64,000 nt of DNA from CAYWXK01 sp964462515 (GTDB lineage: Bacteria > Planctomycetota > Phycisphaerae > Sedimentisphaerales > Anaerobacaceae). The notes below the pieces were generated by a model that worked only from the letters and a program-made list of their open reading frames with translations, did no database searches and had not been told where the DNA came from. Both the position numbers and the translations under genes were made by a program. The stretch lies in the NCBI GenBank assembly GCA_964462515.1, contig CAYWXK010000015.1, positions 19,504-83,503 on the forward strand, given 5' to 3'. The stretch's first letter is position 1. Every line of letters starts with the position of its first letter. This document shows positions 25,417-34,660 of this stretch, in pieces.

Positions 25417-28400
25417 ATGGCAAGTAGAATAAAAGCATTACGCATAGAAACTTGTCCGCCGCTTGCCCGCCATCTGTTTGGCGGGTTCGTCTGGCGGAGC
25501 GGGCATAGTTATAAGGCCTGTGAGCGTCTATCATTTGCGGCTTTTTTGATAGTCGGCGGTTTATTTTATTTTGCCTTTGCTACCAATACGTCGGGTGCGG
25601 CGACTTATTACGTAGATGACGCCAACGGCCTTGATACTAACGCCGGAACTGAGGTTGCGCCTTGGAAAACCATTACAAGGGCTGAGCCGAACTATTCCGG
25701 CAGTCCGAAAGTAATCGGTGGCGATACGGTCTATATTAAGAACGGCACTTACAGTTCTTTTTATCAGAAGAGTCCATTTACAGAGCAGACAAGTTGGATT
25801 AAGTATTGGGCTGCAACAGGTCATACGCCTGTGATACAGAGATTATATTACCGAAATACAGTCGGACTGAAGAATATGTATCACGATTTTAACGACATAA
25901 CATTCCAAGAGGCTGACCCTGGTTTAGACCCGAACGACCCGCCATCGTGGCCAGCCACAGCGTCATTACCATTTTACATTACAGGGGTTAATTATGTGCA
26001 TCTGCATAACTGCAAACTTTATGGTTGGAATAAATATCGGACAGGCACAGCTTGTGAAATATCAGCCTCTGCAAATATCATTATTGAGAACTGTGACGTC
26101 AAGACTGCCCAAAATGGTATTTACATAAGCACTCAAGGAACTGACCCGAATGTAAAGATTCTTTATAATAACATACACGGTCTTTGCGGTGGAACTATGC
26201 TCGAGATTTTTGGAGGTGTGCGTAATGTAGATGGTCTTCAAATTGAAGGTAATCATATGCACGATATGCACAAAAACCAATATGACCCTTATTTTCCCAG
26301 TGAGGCAGTATGGTGCGACCCTGCTGTATTTCCTCAAGGCAGCCCTCCGGCTTTGATAGAAGGCGAGGAAGTGTGGATAACTGGACTTGCTCAAGGCGAC
26401 CCTTGTTATACCGCCAAATCCATTGTCCAGTGTGTTGCTTGGGACACATCTGACAACCCAGATTGTTATAATATCTATATATATAAAATATCAGGTTATT
26501 TTGCATATCTTCCCAAAGGTAGTATTTGCACTGGCCAGACAAGTCAAGTCCAGTTTGCAAAGTTCGGTGGTGATGAAGGAATACATACTGGCAGTGCCGT
26601 AGCAGTTCGTGCTCCATATTGGGTTTTTCGTAACAACATTGTTCACGACATCGAGGGCACTGGAATGTTTTTTAAGTCAGGTTATGCTGCGGGATATTTT
26701 CACGATATCGTTGTAGAGAACAATCTTTTTTACGATGTTCGGAGCGGCAATATAGGCCTTCAAAATTTAAGTGCACCGATTGTTTTTAGAAATAATACTA
26801 ACATAGGTTATCAGTGGAACAATGAACTTCACGTGAATTACATAGCCGATAGATACTCTAATTCTGGTGGTCTTAGCACTAATTGGACGCCTGGGTTTGA
26901 TGGAACGGGAATTTACTTTTACAACAATGTTTTTGTTGGGGGATACCCGCTCCCAAGTCCAACTGACCCGAACAAAAATGGCTATAGTGAAGACTACAAT
27001 ATTTATTTTTATGCGTCTTATGACGCTAACGCAGCAAAGGGAGACAATTCTCTTGTGGCTTACTGGGTAGAGCCGGAAGAAGGGCCTGACCATCCACGCG
27101 GCTATCCGAATTATTTTGAGTTCATCGGCTATGGTTCGGAGGATTCTTATGGCGGCAAAACGGGCACTAATGTTACCGGCGCGGGACAATCACCTCCTTA
27201 TGATTATGATTACGAAACGAATGGAGTTACACCATTTTTCGCGGAAAAGAGTTTTCTTTTTAATCCGACTGTCGGAGGTCAGTTTGGCGGCGATAGAGGC
27301 AAGACTTTTAGTTTTAAGCTCATAAGCGGCTCTCCCGGCATAAACTTCGGAGCGCCAACCGTTAAGACATATCAAGAGGTTTTGGCAGGCTATACTGGAC
27401 CGAGCCAGCCGCCGGATTCGCTTGGGACGCTTGGCGATGACGGTTTTATAATTGCAGACGGGCCCGCAAGGGACGCAGGCCATCACAGTGTTGGTTGTAA
27501 TGAATATGCTTCGGCAGATGTTAATAATCAGCCGCCGGTGCTGGATGAGATTGGTAACAAGTCTGTTAATGAGAATTCGCTTTTAAGTTTTTCTGTAAAT
27601 GCTACCGATGGGAATGGAGACACAATAACTTACACGGCCCAGAATTTGCCGAGCGGTGCAACTTTTTCCAACAAGACCTTTAGCTGGACGCCGAGCTATC
27701 AGCAGGCCAACACTTATCAGGTTACGTTTATTGCCAGCGATGGGGGTGAGCAGGATTCAGAGACAATCACGATAACTGTTAACAATGTCAACAGGGCGCC
27801 TGTGCTTGGTGCTATAGGCAATAAATCTGTTAATGAAAATTTTCTTTTAACGATAGGTGTAGCAGCCAGCGACCCGGATGGCGGTACGATTACGTATTCG
27901 GTGAATGGACTGCCGAGCGGAGCGGCATTTGCCGGCCAGACATTTAACTGGACGCCTACTTATAGCCAGGCCGGCAACCATACGGTTACTTTTGTTGTCA
28001 GTGATGGTCAGGCGCAAGACTCGGAGACAATCACGATAAATGTCAACAATGTCAACAGGGCGCCTGTTCTTAACGCTGTAGGCAATAAGTCAGCTTTTGT
28101 AAATGAAGTTTTGACCTTTGCGACAAGTGCGAGCGACCCGGATGGTGATACGCTCACATATTCGGTGAATGGTTTGCCCACTGGCGCAACCTTTGCGAGT
28201 CAAAGTTTTAGTTGGAGCCCGGCGAGTAACCAGGTGGGAAACCATCAGGTGAGTTTTTCAGCAAGTGACGGCTCACTCGGGGATTCTGAGACAATTACAA
28301 TAACTGTCCTCAGCGCCGACACATCGCCGCCTGTAGTTGCTAATTGTTCGCCGGCCGCCGACTCTATACAGGTGCCCTTAAATAGCCTGGTAATTTTACA

Positions 28401-30384
28401 TATCACCGATGCCGGCAAGGGTGTGGATGCCAGTTCAGTGGCAATCAAAGTTAATGATAATGTTATATATTCTGGCGACACGGCTGTCGATAGTAGTGCT
28501 TATGGTAACTGCCGAAGGTCAGGAACGAAGGCAGACTATACCTATATGTACCAACCCAATGCGATGTTTGATTTTGACCAGTCGGTCACTGTAACGGTGA
28601 ATGCCGCTGACCTTGCGGGTAATGTAATGAGCCAGCGCTCATATTCATTTACGACGGAGATGCGGTCGTTTGGGCAAAATAAGAAGGTCAATTCTGGTTC
28701 CGATAACTTGATAAAAGCTGCGCCTGCAACCGTGCGGGATAATAGCGACAATATATGGGCGGTTTGGCAAGCGGGGTCGATAGGTAGCAGGGATATTTAC
28801 TTCGGTAACCTTACAGCCGGAGCAGATAATTTTGGCAGCAGCATCCGACTGATACAAAACACCGCCGACCAGTGTAATCCTGCTATTGCGATAGGTAGCG
28901 ATGGTAAACTATATGTTGTATGGCAGGATAACAGAAACGGAACCTGGGATATTTATGTGTCCACTTCGACTGGTGGAACGAGCTGGTCTGCAGAGCAAAG
29001 GGTTACGGACACTAACGATAATCAGATTAATCCTGCGATAGTTGTTGATAATCTAAACCGTGTCTATGTTGTCTGGCAGGATGACCGCAATGGTAATCAG
29101 GATATTTACGCAGCTAACTCAAGCAATGGTTTTCTTACAGCAACGGTTTCTCAAATAACCTCAAACAGTTCCGACCAGATTGAGCCTGCTATTGCTGTAG
29201 GTCCATCCAATACGGTATATGTGATATGGACAGATATCCGTAGTGGCTCAAGTGATATTTATGGGACGGCTTCAAATTATGGCCCCTGGACGAATGTGCC
29301 AATAGTTAATAGTGCAAATAATCAATCGAGTCCGGCTATTGCCGTTGAATCATTGGGTTCTACTTTGCACATAGTTTGGGTTGATGATAGGTCCGGCAAT
29401 CAGGATATATACTATGCGACGTCGGCTGGCCTGCCGGGCAGTCCCTTAAGCGGCAGCAGCATTATAGACAACACATCAACAGCCAAACAATCGGAGCCGG
29501 TGATTATCACTAATGGTAACTCGAAGGTCTTTGCGTGCTGGCAGGATGAGCGAAACGTTGCTGCTGACGGTGGCGACACCGACTTGTATATGACAGAGTT
29601 AACTTCTGACTCTCGAACAAATATTCTGGTAGGTGATGATGGCACGAATGCAGACCAGAGCGAGCCGGCCATAGGGATAGACGAATACGGCCACCCCTAT
29701 CTTGTATGGACTGATGGCAGAAGTGCAAATACGGAGATTTATTATGCTGCAAGCACCTTTGTGGAGCCGGTGGCGCTGAAAGCAAAAGATGTCTCCGCCT
29801 CCGCAGGTGCCACAGTGGGCACCGAACCGGCGAATATAAGCAGTGTAGATGATGTATCCATCATAGTGCCGGCTGGAGCTTGTTCGTGCGATGTAAAGAT
29901 TACAATCTCAAAAATTAAGAACACGCAGGCGTTTGCAACGCCATGTTTGGGCTCTTACGATTTTGGTCCCAGCGGGATGCAGTTTAGCCAGCCGGTTACA
30001 GTTACTATACCATATACACCTTCGGGTTCAGGCAATCCTACTTCAGCATACTGGTATAATTCTCTGACCGGTGCTCTTAGCCAACAGGGGTTATCGAATG
30101 TCCAGAATATAGTGATATCGCCCACCTTACACGCTTTTCAATTCAAGACGACGCACTTTACAGCATTTTATCTGCTTGGAGGCAGTTCGGAGGGTGATGA
30201 TGGCGATAGCGGTGAGAGTAGTGGCGGTGGTGGAGGAGGCGGAGGCGGCGGGGGCTGCTCGATGTCTGTCGGTGGAGAAGGTGACATTGTCGAGTTTTTG
30301 CTGCCGTATGTAGGGTTGGCTGTCGTGATGTTGGTGTTGAAGCTGCGGGACAGACGCAACCGGAAAGTGCACGGTATCACTTAA
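25417..30384 (+). CDS. giant secreted multidomain protein with C-terminal sorting-like signal
   Basis: A 1655-residue surface protein. Signal-peptide core about 39-62 (cleavage likely after SGAA). A parallel beta-helix region (64 to about 690) starts YYVDDANG...PWKTI, as in DUF1565/pectate-lyase-like proteins. Three cadherin/He_PIG-type repeats start near 703, 791 and 878, then a Big_5-like domain (about 965-1085). Seven propeller-like repeats with VWQD.RNG..DIY consensus span about 1100-1445, then a ZU5-like module (about 1450-1580). The C-terminus has a Gly run, Cys1614, a membrane helix (about 1627-1641) and basic KLRDRRNRK: the layout of MYXO/Synergist-CTERM signals. The first 30 codons include a REP-like palindrome, so the true start may differ. 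Confidence 0.85.
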   Translation: MASRIKALRIETCPPLARHLFGGFVWRSGHSYKACERLSFAAFLIVGGLFYFAFATNTSGAATYYVDDANGLDTNAGTEVAPWKTITRAEPNYSGSPKVIGGDTVYIKNGTYSSFYQKSPFTEQTSWIKYWAATGHTPVIQRLYYRNTVGLKNMYHDFNDITFQEADPGLDPNDPPSWPATASLPFYITGVNYVHLHNCKLYGWNKYRTGTACEISASANIIIENCDVKTAQNGIYISTQGTDPNVKILYNNIHGLCGGTMLEIFGGVRNVDGLQIEGNHMHDMHKNQYDPYFPSEAVWCDPAVFPQGSPPALIEGEEVWITGLAQGDPCYTAKSIVQCVAWDTSDNPDCYNIYIYKISGYFAYLPKGSICTGQTSQVQFAKFGGDEGIHTGSAVAVRAPYWVFRNNIVHDIEGTGMFFKSGYAAGYFHDIVVENNLFYDVRSGNIGLQNLSAPIVFRNNTNIGYQWNNELHVNYIADRYSNSGGLSTNWTPGFDGTGIYFYNNVFVGGYPLPSPTDPNKNGYSEDYNIYFYASYDANAAKGDNSLVAYWVEPEEGPDHPRGYPNYFEFIGYGSEDSYGGKTGTNVTGAGQSPPYDYDYETNGVTPFFAEKSFLFNPTVGGQFGGDRGKTFSFKLISGSPGINFGAPTVKTYQEVLAGYTGPSQPPDSLGTLGDDGFIIADGPARDAGHHSVGCNEYASADVNNQPPVLDEIGNKSVNENSLLSFSVNATDGNGDTITYTAQNLPSGATFSNKTFSWTPSYQQANTYQVTFIASDGGEQDSETITITVNNVNRAPVLGAIGNKSVNENFLLTIGVAASDPDGGTITYSVNGLPSGAAFAGQTFNWTPTYSQAGNHTVTFVVSDGQAQDSETITINVNNVNRAPVLNAVGNKSAFVNEVLTFATSASDPDGDTLTYSVNGLPTGATFASQSFSWSPASNQVGNHQVSFSASDGSLGDSETITITVLSADTSPPVVANCSPAADSIQVPLNSLVILHITDAGKGVDASSVAIKVNDNVIYSGDTAVDSSAYGNCRRSGTKADYTYMYQPNAMFDFDQSVTVTVNAADLAGNVMSQRSYSFTTEMRSFGQNKKVNSGSDNLIKAAPATVRDNSDNIWAVWQAGSIGSRDIYFGNLTAGADNFGSSIRLIQNTADQCNPAIAIGSDGKLYVVWQDNRNGTWDIYVSTSTGGTSWSAEQRVTDTNDNQINPAIVVDNLNRVYVVWQDDRNGNQDIYAANSSNGFLTATVSQITSNSSDQIEPAIAVGPSNTVYVIWTDIRSGSSDIYGTASNYGPWTNVPIVNSANNQSSPAIAVESLGSTLHIVWVDDRSGNQDIYYATSAGLPGSPLSGSSIIDNTSTAKQSEPVIITNGNSKVFACWQDERNVAADGGDTDLYMTELTSDSRTNILVGDDGTNADQSEPAIGIDEYGHPYLVWTDGRSANTEIYYAASTFVEPVALKAKDVSASAGATVGTEPANISSVDDVSIIVPAGACSCDVKITISKIKNTQAFATPCLGSYDFGPSGMQFSQPVTVTIPYTPSGSGNPTSAYWYNSLTGALSQQGLSNVQNIVISPTLHAFQFKTTHFTAFYLLGGSSEGDDGDSGESSGGGGGGGGGGGCSMSVGGEGDIVEFLLPYVGLAVVMLVLKLRDRRNRKVHGIT
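25455..25504. repeat. REP-like double hairpin within the start of the giant gene
   Basis: CCCGCC (25466-25471) pairs with GGCGGG (25480-25485), enclosed by TCCGCC (25455-25460) pairing with GGCGGA (25493-25498). The element encodes the odd segment CPPLARHLFGGFVWRSGH ahead of the signal peptide. Such GC-rich nested palindromes are typical mobile REP-like sequences. Confidence 0.55.
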
Positions 30385-30398
30385 GGCAGATATTAAAT

Positions 30399-31142
30399 AT
30401 GAACTATTCATCGTGGGATATAACTTTTGCGGGTTCTGTGCCGACTACTGAGTCGGCTCATCTTTTTAATAGAAGAGCAAAGAGACCTAATATAACTTTG
30501 CTTGTAGAAACCATTGTAGTGACAATCGCTGCAATTTTGGCCGTTAGATTGCTGGCGACAAGCGCTATTTCCACAATAGGGTGGCTTGTCGGACCTGGAA
30601 TTTTGGTTACTGCTGCGTTTGCCCCAAGGATAATTAAAGGCGGTCAGTTTCCTAAAGTTGGTTTTAACAGCAAACAAATCAGGTTTATATTTGCGACACT
30701 TTTCTGGACCTGCCTTGCATTTTTTCCAGTTGTGTTTATCGGCTTATGGCTGCTGAGGTTCTGGGGATTTGGATTGCCTTTACAACCTGTGCTGCCGCAA
30801 GGGCACAAGTGGGTCTGCTGGGTATTTTACCAGTTTATGTACGTTGCGGTTGCCGAAGAGGTATTTTTCAGAGGTTATGTGCAAAGCAATATTCTGATGT
30901 TGGCAGGCACAGTCGAGCACAGGTGGTGCAGGCTGTGGAACTGGCTAAGTATAGTGCTATCGGCTGCCTGTTTTGCAGTTGCTCATATCATAGTTCAAGG
31001 CCAGATAATATCGGTCTTGACATTTCTGCCCGGTGTGGTTCTGGGCTGGCTGTTTATACGGACAAAGTCGCTGCTGGCACCAATTTTATTCCATGGGCTG
31101 GCAAATACCTGCTACTGCGTGATGGCTGCGGCGCTGGTCTGA
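30399..31142 (+). CDS. CPBP-family glutamic intramembrane protease, probable sorting protease
   Basis: A 247-residue polytopic membrane protein of the CPBP (CAAX/Abi) family. Catalytic motifs are intact: EEVFFRG at 153-159 (Glu153, Glu154, Arg158), His196 in CFAVAH, and the third motif FHGLAN with His232 and Asn236. It starts 14 bases after the giant secreted protein gene, so the two are surely cotranscribed. Known relatives paired with C-terminal Cys-containing signals are MrtX/MrtC (MYXO-CTERM), MrtS (Synergist-CTERM) and MrtJ (JDVT-CTERM), proposed to remove the membrane helix and fix the protein to the surface. Such a dedicated function here is inference from adjacency and C-terminal architecture. 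Confidence 0.85.
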   Translation: MNYSSWDITFAGSVPTTESAHLFNRRAKRPNITLLVETIVVTIAAILAVRLLATSAISTIGWLVGPGILVTAAFAPRIIKGGQFPKVGFNSKQIRFIFATLFWTCLAFFPVVFIGLWLLRFWGFGLPLQPVLPQGHKWVCWVFYQFMYVAVAEEVFFRGYVQSNILMLAGTVEHRWCRLWNWLSIVLSAACFAVAHIIVQGQIISVLTFLPGVVLGWLFIRTKSLLAPILFHGLANTCYCVMAAALV

Positions 31143-31317
31143 TGCTTGAGATAAGCTGATTATCTGGTTGCAGCTACTTCATTTCAAAAGCCCTATAAAT
31201 AGAATCTTTGAAAAGCCGACCATTTGCTGGCGCGCAGAGGGTCTGAATTAAAGGACTGTGGGTTAAGTAGAGTGGATTGTGAGACGATAGATTTTGAGGT
31301 GGAGAAAGTGTGCTTGG

Positions 31318-32232
31318 ATGAGAAAGGGTAGCAATTTGTATATCCGTAAGGTCTTGTTTGCAGGTAAGTTAGCGCTTGCTATTGTGCTTGCGTTTGTGAT
31401 TGTTAAAACGGTAATGATACCGCGCCAGATGGGAGGTATTTTCGTGCCGAGCCCGGCTGCAGGCACCGAGACTGTAGGCGTGGTTATAGAAACCAGGCCC
31501 GTGGAGTTATCGGTTGAAGATTACTCAGCTATTGTTGCGCGAAACATTTTTGGGGATGTAAATTGGGCGCTGAACGGAAGCAAGGTCCTCTCGAGTTATA
31601 ATGCCGGCGGGACAATGCAGTCTGCGGGGCAGGAACTTGGATTAGCATTGGTTGGGACTGTCTGTGGCAGTCCGGAGGTCTCGCGAGCTATCATAAAAGA
31701 TATTCGGAGCGACATTCTCAATCTTTACAGGATGGGCCAGGCAATTGGAGATGCCTGTGTTGAAAGTATAGAGAAAAATGCGGTCGTTTTGCTTCACAAT
31801 GGACAAAGAAAGACATTAACGTTCACAGCCACAAGCGGAGGTGATAAAAGTGCTGTTCAAGTGCCTTCTACTGTGGAATCTGTCGAGCAACCCGGCGAGG
31901 TTACAGAACCTGATTTGATGGATAGAGAGGGCTTGACACTAATTTCAGCAAAAAGTGGACAGGTGGAATCGACATTAGGAAAGGCTGTCGTTGAACCTTA
32001 TGTTGTTAAAGGCCAAGTAGAAGGGCTTAAAATAACGGGTTTGGAGGGAATAAGCGCAGCAAGAGACCTCGGTTTGAAAAATGGTGACATTGTTTGTGCG
32101 GTTAACGGACAGCGATTAACAAGCAAGCAGAAGGCCTTCCAGATTTTCAAGAAGGCGAGGTCGCAGACAGCTATTGATATTGAGCTGTTGCGAAATGGTA
32201 AATCTGAGAGGCTGTCATTTACTTTGAGATAG
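31318..32232 (+). CDS. gspC: type II secretion system protein GspC
   Basis: About 304 residues: N-terminal inner-membrane anchor (VLFAGKLALAIVLAFVIVK), a homology region (YSAIVARNIFGDVNW, then LGLALVGTVCGSPEVSRAII) that in known systems contacts the secretin N0 domain, and a C-terminal PDZ domain (about 225-304, GLKNGDIVCAVNGQRLTS). GspC links the inner-membrane platform to the outer-membrane secretin. The start is ATG 31318 with GGAGAAAG ten bases upstream; a TTG at 31294 would add eight residues. First gene of the secretion operon. Confidence 0.88.
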   Translation: MRKGSNLYIRKVLFAGKLALAIVLAFVIVKTVMIPRQMGGIFVPSPAAGTETVGVVIETRPVELSVEDYSAIVARNIFGDVNWALNGSKVLSSYNAGGTMQSAGQELGLALVGTVCGSPEVSRAIIKDIRSDILNLYRMGQAIGDACVESIEKNAVVLLHNGQRKTLTFTATSGGDKSAVQVPSTVESVEQPGEVTEPDLMDREGLTLISAKSGQVESTLGKAVVEPYVVKGQVEGLKITGLEGISAARDLGLKNGDIVCAVNGQRLTSKQKAFQIFKKARSQTAIDIELLRNGKSERLSFTLR

Positions 32233-32265
32233 GTTCGGTAGAAGTTTAAGACATAGGTGAAATAG

Positions 32266-34527
32266 ATGCCACGAAAGCATTTAAATAAGAGAGGGCAAAA
32301 ATTGCACGGCTTATTAAAAGGCCTTTTTTGTTTTGGGTTGGTGCTTTTGATAAGTTTTGCAGGTTGCAAATCCGAGTCTCATCGTGTGGGTGTTGCGCCG
32401 GTGCAGCAAGATATTACAAGGCCAACTGAAGAAGTGCAGTCTGAGGGCACTGCTATAAAACAAACCGAACGGGTAACTGAGACGGGTGCGGATACAGATA
32501 CGGACAGTGAAAAGGTATCGGCAATGGCGGAAACTTCTTTTGCAGCAATCAAAATTGACCATCAGGAGGCAAAACACTTATCGGATGCTGGAGATGAGAA
32601 GAATATTTCGTCAGCAGGTGCAAAGGAAGTTCATTCAATTACTGAGATTTCTTCCCTAAATTCGGAACAATCATCACCAGTGACATCTGTTAATTTACCT
32701 GTGTTGAATAAGCCGGGTATGGCTGACGAGCTTATATCTGTGAACTTTGACCAGGTTGATATTCGGACGGTTCTGAAGACCATTGGCGACATAACGGGAA
32801 TCAATTTTGTTGTGGACGAGAATGTTCGCGGCACTGTCACGGTGATGTCACCTACAAAGGTGCGTCTTGGCGAGGTTTATAATGTCTTAGAGTCGATTTT
32901 AGAAGTGCTTGGTTATGCGGCTGTGCCGAGCGGTGGCTTTGTCAAGATAATCCCGAGGGTTGAAGCCACGAAGTCCAACATAGAGGTTCGTGTTGGCAGC
33001 GACCCTTTACTAATCCCTCAGAACGATTCTATTGTTACCCAGATTATTCCGTTACGATACGCAAACGCAGCGGATATTAGCCAGATTGTTCAGCCTCTTT
33101 TAGGCGCCGGGGCGCAGATGTCGATGTATCCGACGACAAATTCGATTGTCATTACAGACACATCTGCAAGTATCCATCGCATTGCCAAGATTATCCAGAA
33201 ACTCGATGTAGCAGGTCTGAAAGAGCAGGTTACGGTAATTGGATTGAAATACGCTTCTGCACAGGTCCTCAGCGAGCAGATAGTCGGTATAATGGAGAAG
33301 GCCAGGGATACTTCTTCGCAGGCAGCCCGCTCCCGCAATCCTATCCAGGGTGAAGCAGGGATAAAGATTATTTCTGATGTGAGGACGAATTCTATTATTG
33401 TTGCAGCTAATGCCCGGGATACCGAGGTAATCAGGGGGTTAGTAAAGCAGCTTGATGTTCAACGGCCTACGGGGGCAAACAATGTGCACGTGGTGTATCT
33501 TAAGAATGCGCAGTCTAAGGAGGTCGCGCAGTCGCTGACGGCGGCGCTGGCGAATTTGAAGATTGCCGGTGCAATCGAAGGCACTCAGCTTGTTCAAGTT
33601 ACTGCCGATGAGGGCACGAACGCACTTATAATCGCAGCTTCAGCACAGGATTTTGAGGTCATTGCCGGCATTGTAGAAAAGCTGGATATTGTTCGTGAGC
33701 AGGTTCTGGTTGAGATGCTCATAGTTGAGGTCAGCGAGGAGATATTGAAAGAGATAGGCATTGACTGGGCAACGCTTGACCAGCCTGTTGAAGGGAGTGT
33801 TCGATTTTTTGGTGCAACGGCTTTCGGGCCGCGGGTTGATTTTGCCGAGGGCGACCTTGAAGGGTTAGCTGTCGGTGCGTGGAGAGGAAGCAGCTCAAAC
33901 GTTCGGATAGGAACGGTGCTTCACGCTCTTGAAAAGCGGTCCGGGGTTAATATATTATCGACGCCACACATTCTTACCTCTAATCATCATAAGGCCAAGA
34001 TAATTGTCGGTGAAAATAGGGCGTTTGTTATGCAATCGAGAATTACCGAGGATGTGGACCCCGTTACTCCTACGGTGATAAAGACATACGAATATAAGGA
34101 CGTGGGCATTAACCTGGAGATAACGCCTCACATTAGTCAGGGCGGGCTTATCCGGCTTGAAATAAACAGTGAGTTCACAAAACTTATCGAAAATGTCACG
34201 ACTCCTTCTGTGGATACGCCCACAACCGCTAAGCGTCAGGCTCAAACCGTTGTTTCTATGAATACGGATTCAACGGTTATAATCGGCGGGCTTATTCGGG
34301 ATGACAAGGTGACTGTTGAGAAGAAGGTTCCTCTTGTAAGTGACATACCTTTGGTTGGTGAATTATTTAAGTTCAGGAAGGACCAATTGCAAAAGACAAA
34401 CCTACTGATATTTATAACTCCTCACGTTATGGCTAACCAGAAAGAGCTGGAGCAGATAACCGAGGAAAAGAAGAAGCAAATGAAAACGGCATCACAAGGT
34501 CTTGAAGAAAATAATAGCAAGAATTGA
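32266..34527 (+). CDS. gspD: type II secretion system secretin GspD
   Basis: A 753-residue secretin. A signal peptide ends in a lipobox-like LISFAGC (Cys near 34), so the precursor is probably a lipoprotein, unlike the common pilotin-dependent type. A low-complexity linker (about 40-155) precedes N0 (ISVNFDQVDIRTVLKTIGDI near 157), then N1-N3 domains with repeated IIVAANARDTEVIRGLV-like KH-fold ends, and the secretin core with VEMLIVEVSEEIL near 480, GIDWATL, and VPLVSDIPLVGELFKF near 688. The ring forms the outer-membrane channel for folded substrates. Confidence 0.92.
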   Translation: MPRKHLNKRGQKLHGLLKGLFCFGLVLLISFAGCKSESHRVGVAPVQQDITRPTEEVQSEGTAIKQTERVTETGADTDTDSEKVSAMAETSFAAIKIDHQEAKHLSDAGDEKNISSAGAKEVHSITEISSLNSEQSSPVTSVNLPVLNKPGMADELISVNFDQVDIRTVLKTIGDITGINFVVDENVRGTVTVMSPTKVRLGEVYNVLESILEVLGYAAVPSGGFVKIIPRVEATKSNIEVRVGSDPLLIPQNDSIVTQIIPLRYANAADISQIVQPLLGAGAQMSMYPTTNSIVITDTSASIHRIAKIIQKLDVAGLKEQVTVIGLKYASAQVLSEQIVGIMEKARDTSSQAARSRNPIQGEAGIKIISDVRTNSIIVAANARDTEVIRGLVKQLDVQRPTGANNVHVVYLKNAQSKEVAQSLTAALANLKIAGAIEGTQLVQVTADEGTNALIIAASAQDFEVIAGIVEKLDIVREQVLVEMLIVEVSEEILKEIGIDWATLDQPVEGSVRFFGATAFGPRVDFAEGDLEGLAVGAWRGSSSNVRIGTVLHALEKRSGVNILSTPHILTSNHHKAKIIVGENRAFVMQSRITEDVDPVTPTVIKTYEYKDVGINLEITPHISQGGLIRLEINSEFTKLIENVTTPSVDTPTTAKRQAQTVVSMNTDSTVIIGGLIRDDKVTVEKKVPLVSDIPLVGELFKFRKDQLQKTNLLIFITPHVMANQKELEQITEEKKKQMKTASQGLEENNSKN

Positions 34528-34560
34528 TAGTTGCGTTCCGATTTGTCGGGAAGGAAATTA

Positions 34561-34635
34561 GCCACGAAGGCACAAAGTCACAAAGATACAAAAATAAATA
34601 TATCATAAATTTTAGTGCCTTAGTGCCTTGGTGGC
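34561..34635. repeat. dyad-symmetric intergenic repeat between gspD and gspE
   Basis: GCCACGAAGGCAC (34561-34573) and GTGCCTTGGTGGC (34623-34635) are inverted copies with one mismatch, with A-rich spacer. The same words occur in fragmentary form near 21640-21710. Elements of this wording are dispersed between genes in many environmental genomes. It interrupts an otherwise tight operon. Confidence 0.65.
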
Positions 34636-34646
34636 AAAAACAAAAA

Positions 34647-34652
34647 AAGGAG
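34647..34652 (+). promoter_or_regulatory. ribosome-binding site fixing a TTG start for gspE
   Basis: AAGGAG lies eight bases before TTG 34661, the preferred gspE start. The longer frame from TTG 34628 has no such site and would start within the dyad repeat. Confidence 0.65.
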
Positions 34653-34660
34653 ACCATCTG

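Noticed and set aside
30127..30411. Proline/threonine-rich minus-strand frame opposite the Gly-run of the giant gene
   Set aside because: It is the antisense shadow of the glycine codons (GGC/GGT), with no start context or homology.
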